A stretch of 64,000 nt of DNA. Origin: Caprella mutica (lineage: Eukaryota; Arthropoda; Malacostraca; Amphipoda; Caprellidae). The notes under the pieces are model-generated. The model was not told where the DNA came from. It did not search any database and worked only from the letters and a program-made list of their open reading frames with translations. The stretch is taken from the NCBI GenBank assembly GCA_947561585.1, contig CANNZV010002555.1, forward strand, positions 29,379 to 93,378, in the 5' to 3' direction. Below are positions 21,758 to 31,802 of this stretch, in pieces (within the stretch, counting starts at the first letter, position 1; each line of letters opens with the position of its first letter). A program made the translations under genes and the position numbers.

Positions 21758-24700
21758 TTAATTTCTTGGTCTTAGATTATAAGGACCTTTGAAACCTTTT
21801 GTTTCCTGTAACTGTGTATTAGGTTTTTCTACTAGTGATTCTGGTTCTGGAAAATTTGATTCCTTCAAGTTATCTTTAGTTTGAGAATTAGATTCAACTA
21901 CAGAATTATCAGGGGAAGAATATTCCTTCGTGATAAGGGTATCAGGATGCACCTCGTATTTTACATCAGAGTTTGCCTCCTGGAGTGTGATCTTGTTTCC
22001 TTTTTGTTGGAGAACAATGAATGGCCCAGATACTGGCAAATCTAATTTGTTCTTAGGAATATGTTTCGGTAATTTTGCATAAATGCGTTTACCAATTGTC
22101 ACCTGTTTGTCCTTTCTTCTGTAATTAGTCCTGTCCGTATACTTATCTTGGATTTTTAGGATGTGTTCCCGACAATGCTTCCGGATTTGCGCTACTCGTC
22201 TAAGCCTGACGTCACTTTCCAGTTCACTGTAATTCATTCTTGGCTGGGATAATGTGATCGTTGGACTATCATAACCAAATAAACTGTAAAATGGTGATTC
22301 GTTTATGCTTGTATTCCAAGAGTTATTTATAGTCAACATTATTACTGGTAGAAGATAATCCCAATCCGTCATGGCCAGTGAGTTGGTGTATATCCTTAAC
22401 ATTTTGTTAACCTCCCGGTTAATCCTTTCTGACAGTCCTTGGCTTGCTGGATGGTATGGAGCAACTTCAAGCTTTTCGATGTTGTAGAAATCGCAGAAGG
22501 TGCGGAGTTTAGTGGATTTATACTCCTGTGCATTGTCGGTTAGAATTACCTTTGGTGATCCATAATTAGATATTACCTGTCTGAATCCTTCTATAATGGA
22601 TTCGGCTTCTTTATTAGGCAAAGGTAATATTACAGTGTATCTGGTAGTGTAGTCTCTCACCACCATGATATAACGGTTCCCTTGTTCCGTGATAGGTAAC
22701 GGTCCCAATAAATCTGAACTGAGAGTTTGAAATGGTTTAATTGGTATCGGATATTTTCCGATGGGAATAGGTTTAGCAATCCCTTTAGCCTTGATACAAA
22801 GCTCGCAATTATCACAAAGTTCTCTCAGTATCTTGCTTTCGTTTCGGTTGTAGAAGTTTCGAACGAAAATCTTCAAAGATCGTTCGATATCTCTATGACC
22901 AGCCGTTGTTTCGGTATGTACCGTTTTAAATGCTTTTGGCATTAAACTGTCTGGTACATAAGGAACTATGTGAACTTCTTTCTGTTTCTGTCTTGTGATA
23001 TTTCTTACCACAAAGATTAAGTTCTTTAGAATTTTAAAACTTGCTAAAGCAATGGTTTTTTCACGTTGGTTGGATAATATTTTTCTCTTGATTTCTATGC
23101 AACCTTCGTCCTTTTCCTGGTGATTCCTCAGTTCTTCCTCACTGAATGGAGTTTTCACCGGAAGTAGCGATGATAACCCTTCGGTTAATTCCGGGTTCTC
23201 CTGTGTCTGTTCTATCTTATTTATTCTACTCACCAATTTTTCTTCCAGTTCCTCCGTTACGTCAGTATAGTTCTCCTCGACTTTAGATAACCTAGAGAGG
23301 GAGTCTGCAAATAAATTTGACTTACCTGGCAAGTAGAAGAGTTGAATGGCATACTCCTGAGCTAACATAGACCATCTATTTATGCAACTATCTTTGGTAT
23401 TCTTTTTCAGAATACCAAGAAGAGGCATGTGGTCAGTATACACTGACACTGGATAGCTGAGTATGATATTTCTATATGTCTCTAAAGCAAAAATCAATGC
23501 TAGGAACTCGCGCTTAGTTGCGCTATAGTTCCTCTGAGCCGGATTTAAGCTTTTCGAGATATAAGATATGGGGTGGAGGATATTATCGTATTCTTGCATA
23601 AGGCATGAAGCTATCCCCGATAGGCTTGCATCACAATACAAATGGAACGGTTTAGAGTAGTCCGGTATTTTCAAAACCGGACTAGTAGTGAGCATTTCTT
23701 TAAGTTTATCTACTGCTTCACTTTGTTCTTTACCCCATTTAAATTTTACCCCCTTCCGTAGTAAAAGGTACAATGGTTCTGCCTGATGGGCGAAACCTCT
23801 CACAAAGGTTCTAAAATAGTTACAAGCTCCTAGGAAAGCTTGAACTTCCTTCTTAGAAGTTGGGTATGGCATTGCGTTTAATGATTCGATTCTAGACTCG
23901 TCCATTTTTAACCCATCGGAGCTGACTTTATAGCCTAAGAATTTGATTTCTTTTGCAAAAAATTTGCATTTAGTCAATTTTATTTTGAGGTTGGCTTCAG
24001 ACAATTTCTGCAATACTGCCTCAATCCTTTCTAAATGAGTTTCTTTATTTCGTGAATATACGATAATATCATCCATATAAGCAAGTACATTACATCCAAG
24101 TAAATCGTACAAAACTGAATTGATAACTCGACTGAAAAAAGCTGGACTACTTTGGAGCCCAAAAGGCACTCGGTTAAACTCATATCGAGTTGAATTTACA
24201 GTGAAAGCCGTTTTGTGTCGATCACTTGGTGTTATTAAGCATTGATGAAAGGCCGATGCAAGATCTATTTTTGAAATATATTTGATTTCATCTAATGACT
24301 TTAATAAGTCGTTTATCCTTGGGATAGGATATGTTACAGGTTTCATGACCTGGTTGAGAGCGCGATAGTCAATGCAAGGCCTAATTTCATTATTAGGTTT
24401 GTTTACTATAAGCAAAGGTGCGTTAAATACACTCTTTGATTTAGCGATAACACCTGTATTTAACATATCCTTAATTACCTCATTTAACTGACCTTGTTTG
24501 GAGTGCGGTATGGGATAAGGACTCCGGTTGACCACCACGTCATCCTTCAAGTCTATATCCAAGGTGTCACCTGTAAAAACTCCTAACTTTTCACCCTTTT
24601 TCCAACCTACCTGTCTGTACTTTTTCAGGAGATCTAGTATCTTATCCTTCATGCTGTCATCTTCACATATTATATCCTTTTCTTCCAAGGGTTCAAGTTC

Positions 24701-25543
24701 CTCTTCTCTTAGTTTTTCCCTTGGGTCTTCTTTGTTGTCTAACGTTACGGCATTTATCCTTTGTTCATTAAACACACTTCCAGTAGAAATCTTCGTTCCC
24801 TGGGTCAATACAATGTTATCGTCACTTATATTTATGCAATTAATGGTTATTCTCCCCTTGCATACTCGTGCAAGTGTATTGGGAATTAATATCCTTTCCT
24901 TTAGTCGCGAGCTATGGATTAATATCTCTTCACCATCTTGTGTTCCTGCAATTTTCATATTGCACACGTTAATTGCATTTCTTTGGACCTCAATGTCCTC
25001 TATTATGTGTAAGTTGAAGTGTCCTTCATCTTCACATTCCTTTGTGACTATTTTATCCACATTTATTTCCTTCTTTTTATTCCCATTCGTACATTTGGGA
25101 TAATTATGAAGGTTTTCGTTTATTATCATCATTTTCAACTGGTCCATTCCTTTTGAGACCTTACAGTTTTCTGTTTCATTTTCCATGAAACTTATCTTAC
25201 CTTCTGGTAAGTTTATATGAGCTCTCCTCAATATATTCATTCCAATCAGAATATCCATTCGCAACGCACTGGTATTGCTAAATATCAGTACATTTTCATG
25301 AAACTTACCTCGTGGATTTACAATTTCCACTGTAGTTTCTCCCACAATAGGGATAACGTTGTTGCTAGCATCTCTTACCTCCTTTTTATAAATTCTAACC
25401 ATGTGTTTATCCGTCAGTATTCGTTCTGACATCAGACTAATTGACGCTCCAGTGTCAACTAATCCCTTATATTTGGATTGTCCTATTACTATCTCTACGT
25501 GTGGATTTACCAACGTTTTGTTTGGTTCCTGTATACTTCCTAG
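21758..25543 (-). CDS. pol: Element B Pol: protease-RT-RNase H-integrase, intact, read through from Gag
   Basis: Enzymatic polyprotein for reverse transcription and integration. It is in the same frame as gag, starting right after the gag TGA (25546-25544), with no ATG in the first codons. The TTG at 25513 is only where the conserved protein text begins and is used here for numbering (1251 residues). Aspartic protease DTG 20-22; RT with DLASAFHQ and YMDD 479-482; RNase H Asp about 628; integrase HHCC (HTETTAGHRDIER...CDNCELC); catalytic D934, D993, E1029 (DD35E); GPF of the C-terminal GPY/F module near 1163; C-terminus NLRPRN. The frame has no stop. It is the coding half of the best candidate for an active element in this window. 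Confidence 0.95.
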   Translation of the reverse strand, partial: LGSIQEPNKTLVNPHVEIVIGQSKYKGLVDTGASISLMSERILTDKHMVRIYKKEVRDASNNVIPIVGETTVEIVNPRGKFHENVLIFSNTSALRMDILIGMNILRRAHINLPEGKISFMENETENCKVSKGMDQLKMMIINENLHNYPKCTNGNKKKEINVDKIVTKECEDEGHFNLHIIEDIEVQRNAINVCNMKIAGTQDGEEILIHSSRLKERILIPNTLARVCKGRITINCINISDDNIVLTQGTKISTGSVFNEQRINAVTLDNKEDPREKLREEELEPLEEKDIICEDDSMKDKILDLLKKYRQVGWKKGEKLGVFTGDTLDIDLKDDVVVNRSPYPIPHSKQGQLNEVIKDMLNTGVIAKSKSVFNAPLLIVNKPNNEIRPCIDYRALNQVMKPVTYPIPRINDLLKSLDEIKYISKIDLASAFHQCLITPSDRHKTAFTVNSTRYEFNRVPFGLQSSPAFFSRVINSVLYDLLGCNVLAYMDDIIVYSRNKETHLERIEAVLQKLSEANLKIKLTKCKFFAKEIKFLGYKVSSDGLKMDESRIESLNAMPYPTSKKEVQAFLGACNYFRTFVRGFAHQAEPLYLLLRKGVKFKWGKEQSEAVDKLKEMLTTSPVLKIPDYSKPFHLYCDASLSGIASCLMQEYDNILHPISYISKSLNPAQRNYSATKREFLALIFALETYRNIILSYPVSVYTDHMPLLGILKKNTKDSCINRWSMLAQEYAIQLFYLPGKSNLFADSLSRLSKVEENYTDVTEELEEKLVSRINKIEQTQENPELTEGLSSLLPVKTPFSEEELRNHQEKDEGCIEIKRKILSNQREKTIALASFKILKNLIFVVRNITRQKQKEVHIVPYVPDSLMPKAFKTVHTETTAGHRDIERSLKIFVRNFYNRNESKILRELCDNCELCIKAKGIAKPIPIGKYPIPIKPFQTLSSDLLGPLPITEQGNRYIMVVRDYTTRYTVILPLPNKEAESIIEGFRQVISNYGSPKVILTDNAQEYKSTKLRTFCDFYNIEKLEVAPYHPASQGLSERINREVNKMLRIYTNSLAMTDWDYLLPVIMLTINNSWNTSINESPFYSLFGYDSPTITLSQPRMNYSELESDVRLRRVAQIRKHCREHILKIQDKYTDRTNYRRKDKQVTIGKRIYAKLPKHIPKNKLDLPVSGPFIVLQQKGNKITLQEANSDVKYEVHPDTLITKEYSSPDNSVVESNSQTKDNLKESNFPEPESLVEKPNTQLQETKGFKGPYNLRPRN

Positions 25544-25546
25544 TCA
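25540..25546 (-). promoter_or_regulatory. Putative gag-pol stop-codon readthrough site (UGA-CUA-G), element B
   Basis: On the minus strand the gag stop TGA is followed by CTAGGA, then ten open codons to the protease, all in frame. The heptamer is identical to element A's while nearby positions differ (GGACGT in A, GGAAGT in B). With intact gag and pol on both sides, a mutational stop is less likely than a functional readthrough stop. Confidence 0.75.
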
Positions 25547-26671
25547 TTCTGACTGATCCGATTCCTCACATTCGTGATCAGGGTTTTCGTAATTTCCATC
25601 CTCTAGGACATTAACCCTGTCACCATTCCTTGTGAGAGTATCTCTAGGTCTATAGCTGTTTGATCCAGCTATTTTCCTCTCTTGTTTGGCTCCTTGCTCA
25701 AACTTACCCTTACGACAATCTTTATTTTCATGGCCAATTCTATGGCAGTTCAGGCAATAGGGGATTTTTTTAGCTATCCTTAATTTGCAATACTGCGCAG
25801 AATGACTGAGTTTTTTACAATACTTGCAGGAAATCTTTTTCCTGCACTCTCGGGCAAAATGCCCTGCTTCGTTACACTTGTAGCAGGTCCTTGCTGCCCC
25901 TTGGCCTTGTTCTCTCTTCTTGTCATGGGAAGTAGTGGTTACCTGGTAGAGAACCTCTTGCTGTGTTGCGATGTTCTCCTTTTTCTTTTTTAGCTTCATT
26001 AGCGCTTCTTTTTCGTATAAATTCACAACTTCCGACATTAGCTCTGTACTGGAGCAGTCGGCACACATGTCAGTGATTTTTTCGTACATTTTTGTCGGTA
26101 ACTGATTACCAAGTATAAACTTCATTATGAGGTTTTGAAATAACCCCATTAGTGGCAACTTTAGTACTTCCTCCTCATCTTCCTCTTCGCCGGTAGGGAG
26201 TGGAACTACCGTTTCAGGGCTTATGTTGATTTTTTTCATCCCTTCTGTTGAGAGGAAACTTTCCACATATGCTCTTGTCGATGCTTCTAACGACGTCATG
26301 CCAGCAAAGAAGTTCGGCTTGTGGATGTCACTGGTTCCCAATACTTTTGCTGCATGTTGAGTGTCCTCTCTTTGATGATTTGGATACATCTTGAGGAATT
26401 CGCGTTCTACACGCTCATAGCTGTACTCTTCGCGTCCAGCATAGAGGTCTATCAAACTCAAAGCGTTTCCGCTTTGTTTGCTTACTTGGGCATATAGTAT
26501 CCGGAATTTTACGCCACCATCTGTGATGTCGTTTTGCAGGAAGTAGTTATCTAAAGTACGGAAAAATGTCCTAACATTAGGACCTGGCACAAATGCATCT
26601 TTTTCGTGTGGTAATGGCGCACCCTTGAATTTAGGTAGGTCATTTAACACAATCAAATTGTTGTTAGCCAT
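25544..26671 (-). CDS. gag: Element B Gag (375 aa), three CCHC knuckles
   Basis: Starts at ATG 26671 and stops at TGA 25546-25544. It is the same length as A's Gag with scattered substitutions, many of them synonymous by eye. Capsid-like N-terminal two thirds; acidic run near residue 165; three CX2CX4HX4C knuckles at about 263-320 (CYKCNEAGHFAREC, CKYCKKLSHSAQYC, CLNCHRIGHENKDC); charged tail. It presumably forms the particle core and binds genomic RNA through the knuckles. The upstream leader carries purine-rich hairpin repeats ending about 30 nt before the ATG. Confidence 0.93.
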   Translation of the reverse strand: MANNNLIVLNDLPKFKGAPLPHEKDAFVPGPNVRTFFRTLDNYFLQNDITDGGVKFRILYAQVSKQSGNALSLIDLYAGREEYSYERVEREFLKMYPNHQREDTQHAAKVLGTSDIHKPNFFAGMTSLEASTRAYVESFLSTEGMKKINISPETVVPLPTGEEEDEEEVLKLPLMGLFQNLIMKFILGNQLPTKMYEKITDMCADCSSTELMSEVVNLYEKEALMKLKKKKENIATQQEVLYQVTTTSHDKKREQGQGAARTCYKCNEAGHFARECRKKISCKYCKKLSHSAQYCKLRIAKKIPYCLNCHRIGHENKDCRKGKFEQGAKQERKIAGSNSYRPRDTLTRNGDRVNVLEDGNYENPDHECEESDQSE

Positions 26672-28238
26672 CTTTGCAATAATTGGAAACTATTTTCCTT
26701 TTATTATTTCCGTTCAGGAAGAAATCTTATTTTTATCCTTTCCTTTGATTATTTTCCCTTTCAGGAAATTTTTATTTTTATCCTTTCCTTTGATTATTTT
26801 CCCTTTCAGGAAATTTTTATTTTTATCCTTTCCTTCGATTATTTTCCCTTTCAGGAAATTTTTATTTTTATCTTTTCCTTTGATTATTTTCCCTTTCAGG
26901 AAATTTTTATTTTTCTCCTTTCCTTTGATTATTTTCACTTTCAGGAAATTTTTATCCTTTCCTTTGATTATTCTGTAATATTTTTACAATAAAATATAAA
27001 AGAATATATAAAAATATTGAGCGCCACCCAATACACAATATAGGAAAAAAAAGGTTAGGCAAAGGACAAAAAAATATATAACTTGCAATAATAATAAAAA
27101 AATCAAATAAAATTTCTAATCAATATAAGTATCAATGAACATGCACAAGGTTGTACCTGTGTATAATTATTATCAAAATTATTGGGCACAAAAAAATAAT
27201 ATAATAAGAAATTATTAATTTACAAGCACATACACATATGTATATAATGTAATTATTATGTAAACATTATTTAGGCACACAAGAAAATAAAATATAATTA
27301 TTTCTCAATCGTAAATGTTCACAAAATTCAAAACTCAATAGTGATGAAGGATTCCCCCTAATATTAATTAGCAATCAACAATATTTTTCGTTATTTTGAA
27401 TTAATTATTTAATTCTCACATAACTTACTCATTCTTGCTTCTAACAATCGTATTTAACAACAGTTATAGAACGTTCAACTTAACTTGATGAGGTGAGTCT
27501 TATTACTGAATACTATATTCGTTGACTGCTGAACTTCTGAAGAACCTCTGCTTTCTCTTTGTTGACCCCTTTTCTCTGAGTGTCCTGTTGTGGTCAACAG
27601 CTGTAGACTATTTCTTGTCTTCTTCTCAGCTTTGGGTCCGCTGCGATGCGCTGTTAGTATACTATTATTCAGTATATGAAGTAGGGCTCCCAACTTTATT
27701 TGATGAAGAAGAAAATAACTCGTCACTCAGTTAAAGTAATTTCAGTCACTTACTCCGAAAGTGAGGAGACGATTTAATTTACTTTAATTCGTTTTTTATT
27801 TGAGAGTGAGTTTATCACGACAAAAGTAGCTTTGTCGCCGTACCAGTTTTTCTTGCCACTAGTACCCGAAGAGCTGATAGTACGCAGGTAACAGCGCGTT
27901 ACTAGCGTAGCTAATGAATTTTTACGCTGCCTCCTTCCTTTTTAGCACAAGGAGTGATTGTAGCACTTTAACACTGGTGTTATTTTTCACACCGGTATAA
28001 CACTGAAATACTTTACATCGGTATTTCTTGAAAATGTTATTAGTTATTAGAATACTTTTCACATGTCACGTGATATTCTAAATAATCACACTATAACCGC
28101 ATTAGTGTTTCATACGAAAACTTTCATACGGGGAACAATATTCTACCCTTCTCGAACACTTCACTTTTTAATTGTTAATTGTGTTTCCCACTGTAATTGA
28201 TTATTGATTATAATAAAAGCTGCTTTTTGTTAATTTTT
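26672..28238 (-). other. Element B 5' leader with tandem repeats
   Basis: About 1.57 kb. Next to gag lie about six copies of the ~45-bp repeat at about 26705-26975 (minus-strand core GGAAAGG...TTTCCTGAAAGGG). Further upstream is the putative donor for env. The longer leader than A's includes about 28000-28240, which holds TCACGTGATATT-type palindromic words. The ORF at 27475-27726 begins with GTG and is not supported. Confidence 0.75.
27423..27432 (-). promoter_or_regulatory. Element B: leader AUG plus splice donor proposed for env mRNA
   Basis: On the minus strand ATG (27432-27430), one A, then GTAAGT (27428-27423). Four coding bases from here plus 2216 from the env exon make a total divisible by three, with the final codon being the env stop. 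The site is conserved with A at 11294-11303. Inference from sequence only. Confidence 0.68.
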
Positions 28239-28239
28239 G

Positions 28240-28257
28240 ATCCCGTCGAAGATGCCA
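28240..28257 (-). promoter_or_regulatory. Element B primer-binding site
   Basis: TGGCATCTTCGACGGGAT on the minus strand, one base after the 5' LTR. Its complement ends in GCCA and includes a T-arm-like GATCCCG stretch, as expected of a tRNA 3' end with discriminator G. I could not assign the tRNA from memory. Confidence 0.75.
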
Positions 28258-28258
28258 T

Positions 28259-29169
28259 TATTAACTTTCTTTTCTCTGATTCTAGTCTTTGTTTTATTTT
28301 CCTCAAAGACGAAAAAGACTTCTTAGTTAATTTGCAGGTTCTTAGTCTTCGTAAGTCAGTTGATCAAATTAAATAACAATTGCCTTTATAATTCAATAAT
28401 TACAATTAAGTGGGGTAAATGAAAAACACGGTAACACAATCTAATATAATAAATCAATTGGTTTACACTGTATAAAGTTTGAGTAAATATCGATTAATTA
28501 ACTTGTGTTTATTTCTTCCTTGAACAGTGTTAGTAAGCTTGATTAAAGTAAGTCTATCGGCACTTAATTCACTCAGTCGCTATTATGGAATGTTATTCAA
28601 GAGTTAACTGATCAAGAGTTCTAGATCGATAGAGCTCGAACACTTTATGTTAGACACACGGTGTACCGGGGAACACGTCAAGGAGTGACGATGAAGGAAT
28701 AGAACTGAACAAATGAAATGATTCTCGATTGGGTTTTATAGGGAGGTTGAAGGCCAAATGCGCCCAGAGTTTTCCCAGGTCTTGGGTGGTAAGTTCGGCT
28801 TTATCAAAGAGTTAAGAACGGCGACATCAAGTTAATAATATAATTGAATTCGTGTTCTTGCATGAGTTTACATGAGTTTGGATCTGAATAACAGAGTCAT
28901 AAATATGAGTCGATGTGAGTGTTCTCACATGAGTTTGGGACTGAATAACATAACCATAAATATGAGGACTGAATAACATAACCATAAATATGAGTTGGAA
29001 TTTCCTAACACCTCTTCCTTGATTAGCTATTGAAGAGTAGTACAGGATTATAAAGTTTATAATCTTGTTAAAGATTATAATCTTTATAAAGATTAAAATA
29101 CTTCTGCGTATTAACAATAGATCAGTAAATTAATTAGGTCGATTGTTATAATCAGATCGATTGTTAATA
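28259..29169 (-). repeat. Element B 5' LTR (911 bp)
   Basis: Direct copy of 16730-17640. It is flanked on the outside by ATCAC (29170-29174) and on the inside by the primer site. It contains the TATA box, initiator and candidate poly(A) words described for the other LTRs. Confidence 0.95.
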
Positions 29170-29403
29170 ATCACACTCCAGGAGGCAAACTCTGATGTAA
29201 AATACGAGGTGCATCCTGATACCCTTATCACGAAGGAATATTCTTCCCCTGATAATTCTGTAATTGAATCTAATTCTCAAACTAAGGGTAACTTGAAGGA
29301 ATCAAATTTTCCAGAACCAGAATCACTAGTAGAAAAACCTAATACACAGTTACAGGAAACAAATGGTTTCAAGGGTCCTTATAATCTAAGACCAAGAAAT
29401 TAA
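29170..29403 (+). pseudogene. pol: Element A Pol, C-terminal remainder after element B
   Basis: It starts with the second ATCAC copy and resumes A's integrase C-terminus exactly where it was cut at 16729 (TLQEANSDVKYE..., ending NLRPRN, stop TAA 29401-29403). B's own Pol has the same C-terminal sequence, which confirms the junction. The upstream ATG-like codon at 29161 belongs to B's LTR. Confidence 0.93.
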
Positions 29404-29616
29404 AGAGTAAACTTTACTCTTTGTTTCAGTAACGATATGAAATAGTATATTTACATTAAAAATGTATTCTGATATGTTTAGATTGTTTAAGAATTATACT
29501 CCTGTAATCCTTATAATTATATCAAGGATTAAAAATAGACTATAAAATATGTATTCACTAATTATAAGTTAATGTAAGATTTTAAATGGTTAGTTTGTAA
29601 CTCAAAACTGTATTAC

Positions 29617-31802
29617 AGAGACTGAGGGTTGGAGACTACCACTAGCCTTGCTACTTGTAGTAGCAGTTGTCCAAAATGTAACCTCACAGTCAGAGACTTC
29701 CACGGAGAGAGCCTCACCTATGACGATATCTCCCTGGAGAGGAAGGACCATGATTAGTGGTGCGTACTTAGTCAGTAGAGTAAAGCTAACATTCATTTCA
29801 AATATTTGTAACCAAGTCAGAGATAATCTAGACGTCTCTGCAAGGTCCATAAGACAAATAATTCTCTCTGATATTTTAAACACCTTTAAGGACGACATAG
29901 GATTCACCAGAAGAATAGGATTTTTATGCTTGAAAATAGAGTCTATAAATTCAGACATATACAAATGTTGAACAACACTCAACTTTGTGAAAACAACACT
30001 TTAGAAGAGATAGGAGAAAAATACTTTAACTTAAAGGATAGGTTAGACGAAGTATGGGAAGAAATAAAATCCTCAAATCTGAATACAAACACCATGATCA
30101 CCCAATCATTCATTGCCCAACGACCTAACGTAGCAAGACTACCACCCCAAACTTCCATATTTTTAGGGGCAGGAATAGCTTTAGTTACAGGTTTGATAAC
30201 TGGAGGAGTTGTAGGATCATTATTTGGAAATGATAATTCAGCCGAAATCGACCAATTAAATAAAGATATCCACAGAGTCAACAAAAAAGTGCTCTTGACG
30301 AAACAGAGAGTAGATGTATTAGCTAAAAATGTATCAAACACCATTAGAGAATTCAAGGTTCTACTGAGTAACATTCAGACGCTTAATGAAGGTACAGAAC
30401 AAAGACAGATGATAGTTTGGCAATTATCTCAGCTAAAATTAGCAGCTACTAATGCTTTACTGTTATTAAAATCAACCGAAAACACCCTCACTCTATTGAG
30501 AGGTTCACTATTAAATTCTGACTTTTCAGGAAGTACTTAAGGAAGGAAAAGCACATTTTCCTCAGTTAAGATTTCCAATTGATAAAGTATCTAGGGAAAC
30601 AATAGGTGATATTATCCCATTAATTGAAATAAAAAAGGTAGGAGTAAATCATTACATTAGTCCATATAAATACTTATGACACGTTTCAAATTATTCCTTT
30701 ACCAATCAGACTTCAACAAAGCGAGATCATAATAGCAGATTTGGAGAATGACATTTTGTTGTATGACGGATCCACATACATAGTGACTCAGAAGGAAAAT
30801 TTAAGGACTTTAGATGAAAACTATTTATTGATAAAAAATCAGCCTATATGGCAAGAAACAGAATCTTCCTGTCAAATTGAAGCTTTTAGGGAAAATACGA
30901 CAGAGATAATTAAATTATGCAATTTCCGGAGGCTAGGAATATCTCATGAAATATTCTTGACCGACACTCCACAACATAGATTAATCTACACGACCGTTAG
31001 TAGGAACATAGAACTAGACTGTCCTACTGGAAAGATTAGACAACAGATAACAGAATTACACATAGTACCAAATACTTGTGACATCAAAACTGCAGGAGTA
31101 GCATGGCCTGCAAAATTAGAAAAGGAAATACAATTGGAAGACTTATTAGTAGAAAATAATCAAACCAGTGTTTTCGACATTACCTCATTACCCATTTTTG
31201 ACGTAAACACAACGAATCCACTCCATAAGACCATTAAAAATCAATTGGAGAAGTTACCCATTAATGAATCATTAACTTTCACTTTTGAAGATTTTAATTT
31301 ATCAACAGACGAAGTACAAATTTACTCAACGATGGCTTACGGAATAATTTTGATTATAGTAATTATTAACTCAATTTTAATAGGTGTGATATATTGGAAG
31401 AAATTCAAGAAAAGTGACGATACAACGGACAATGTAGAATTAGGACGACGATCTAAGTTCTTGGATAGATTTCAGTTCCCCAGAGACTCTTTGAACCTTA
31501 ATAGTTTCAGAAGAATCCGAAATAAATTGCACAAATTTCAAGACCGAAGCAGACCAAGCTCACGACAAAGTTCCATTAGATCTAGTTTGAATGATAAAAT
31601 TAGAAAGAGATCTAAATCAGTAAGAAAAGCGATTAGAAATTCTTCACTAACTAGGAAAAGGAACTACTTATCAACTGACTCTCGTAAATTTGTGAATACA
31701 GGAACTAACACTAATATTATGTATCCAAATTTGTCATCCGTTCCAACCACACCAACGGTGCAAGAAAGAAAAAATAGAATACATTTAAAGGCATACAAAT
31801 AA
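29617..31802 (+). pseudogene. env: Element A Env, broken by three deletions
   Basis: It begins at the acceptor AG 29617-29618, as in B. A keeps the Lys codon where B has TAG, but compared with B it lacks 1 nt near 29963, 17 nt near 30521 and 14 nt near 30658. Each deletion shifts the frame, so no full-length Env can be made. The rest matches B closely: fusion-peptide-like SIFLGAGIALV, transmembrane YGIILIIVIIN and the Ser/Arg-rich tail to TAA 31800-31802. The two larger deletions sit at short direct repeats, consistent with slippage or microhomology repair. Confidence 0.9.

Larger units (their letters stand above)
16730..29169 (-). mobile_element. Element B: young, nearly intact env-bearing Gypsy-type LTR retroelement nested in A
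   Basis: 12,440 bp on the minus strand: 5' LTR 28259-29169, primer site, leader, gag, pol, env, 1.7-kb 3' region, polypurine tract, 3' LTR 16730-17640. Both LTRs are 911 bp with TATTAAC/GTTAATA ends and I found no difference between them by eye. The ATCAC target duplication lies inside A's pol. Gag and Pol are open. Env has a single in-frame TAG. Recent insertion is supported by the LTR identity and the nesting. Confidence 0.96.
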
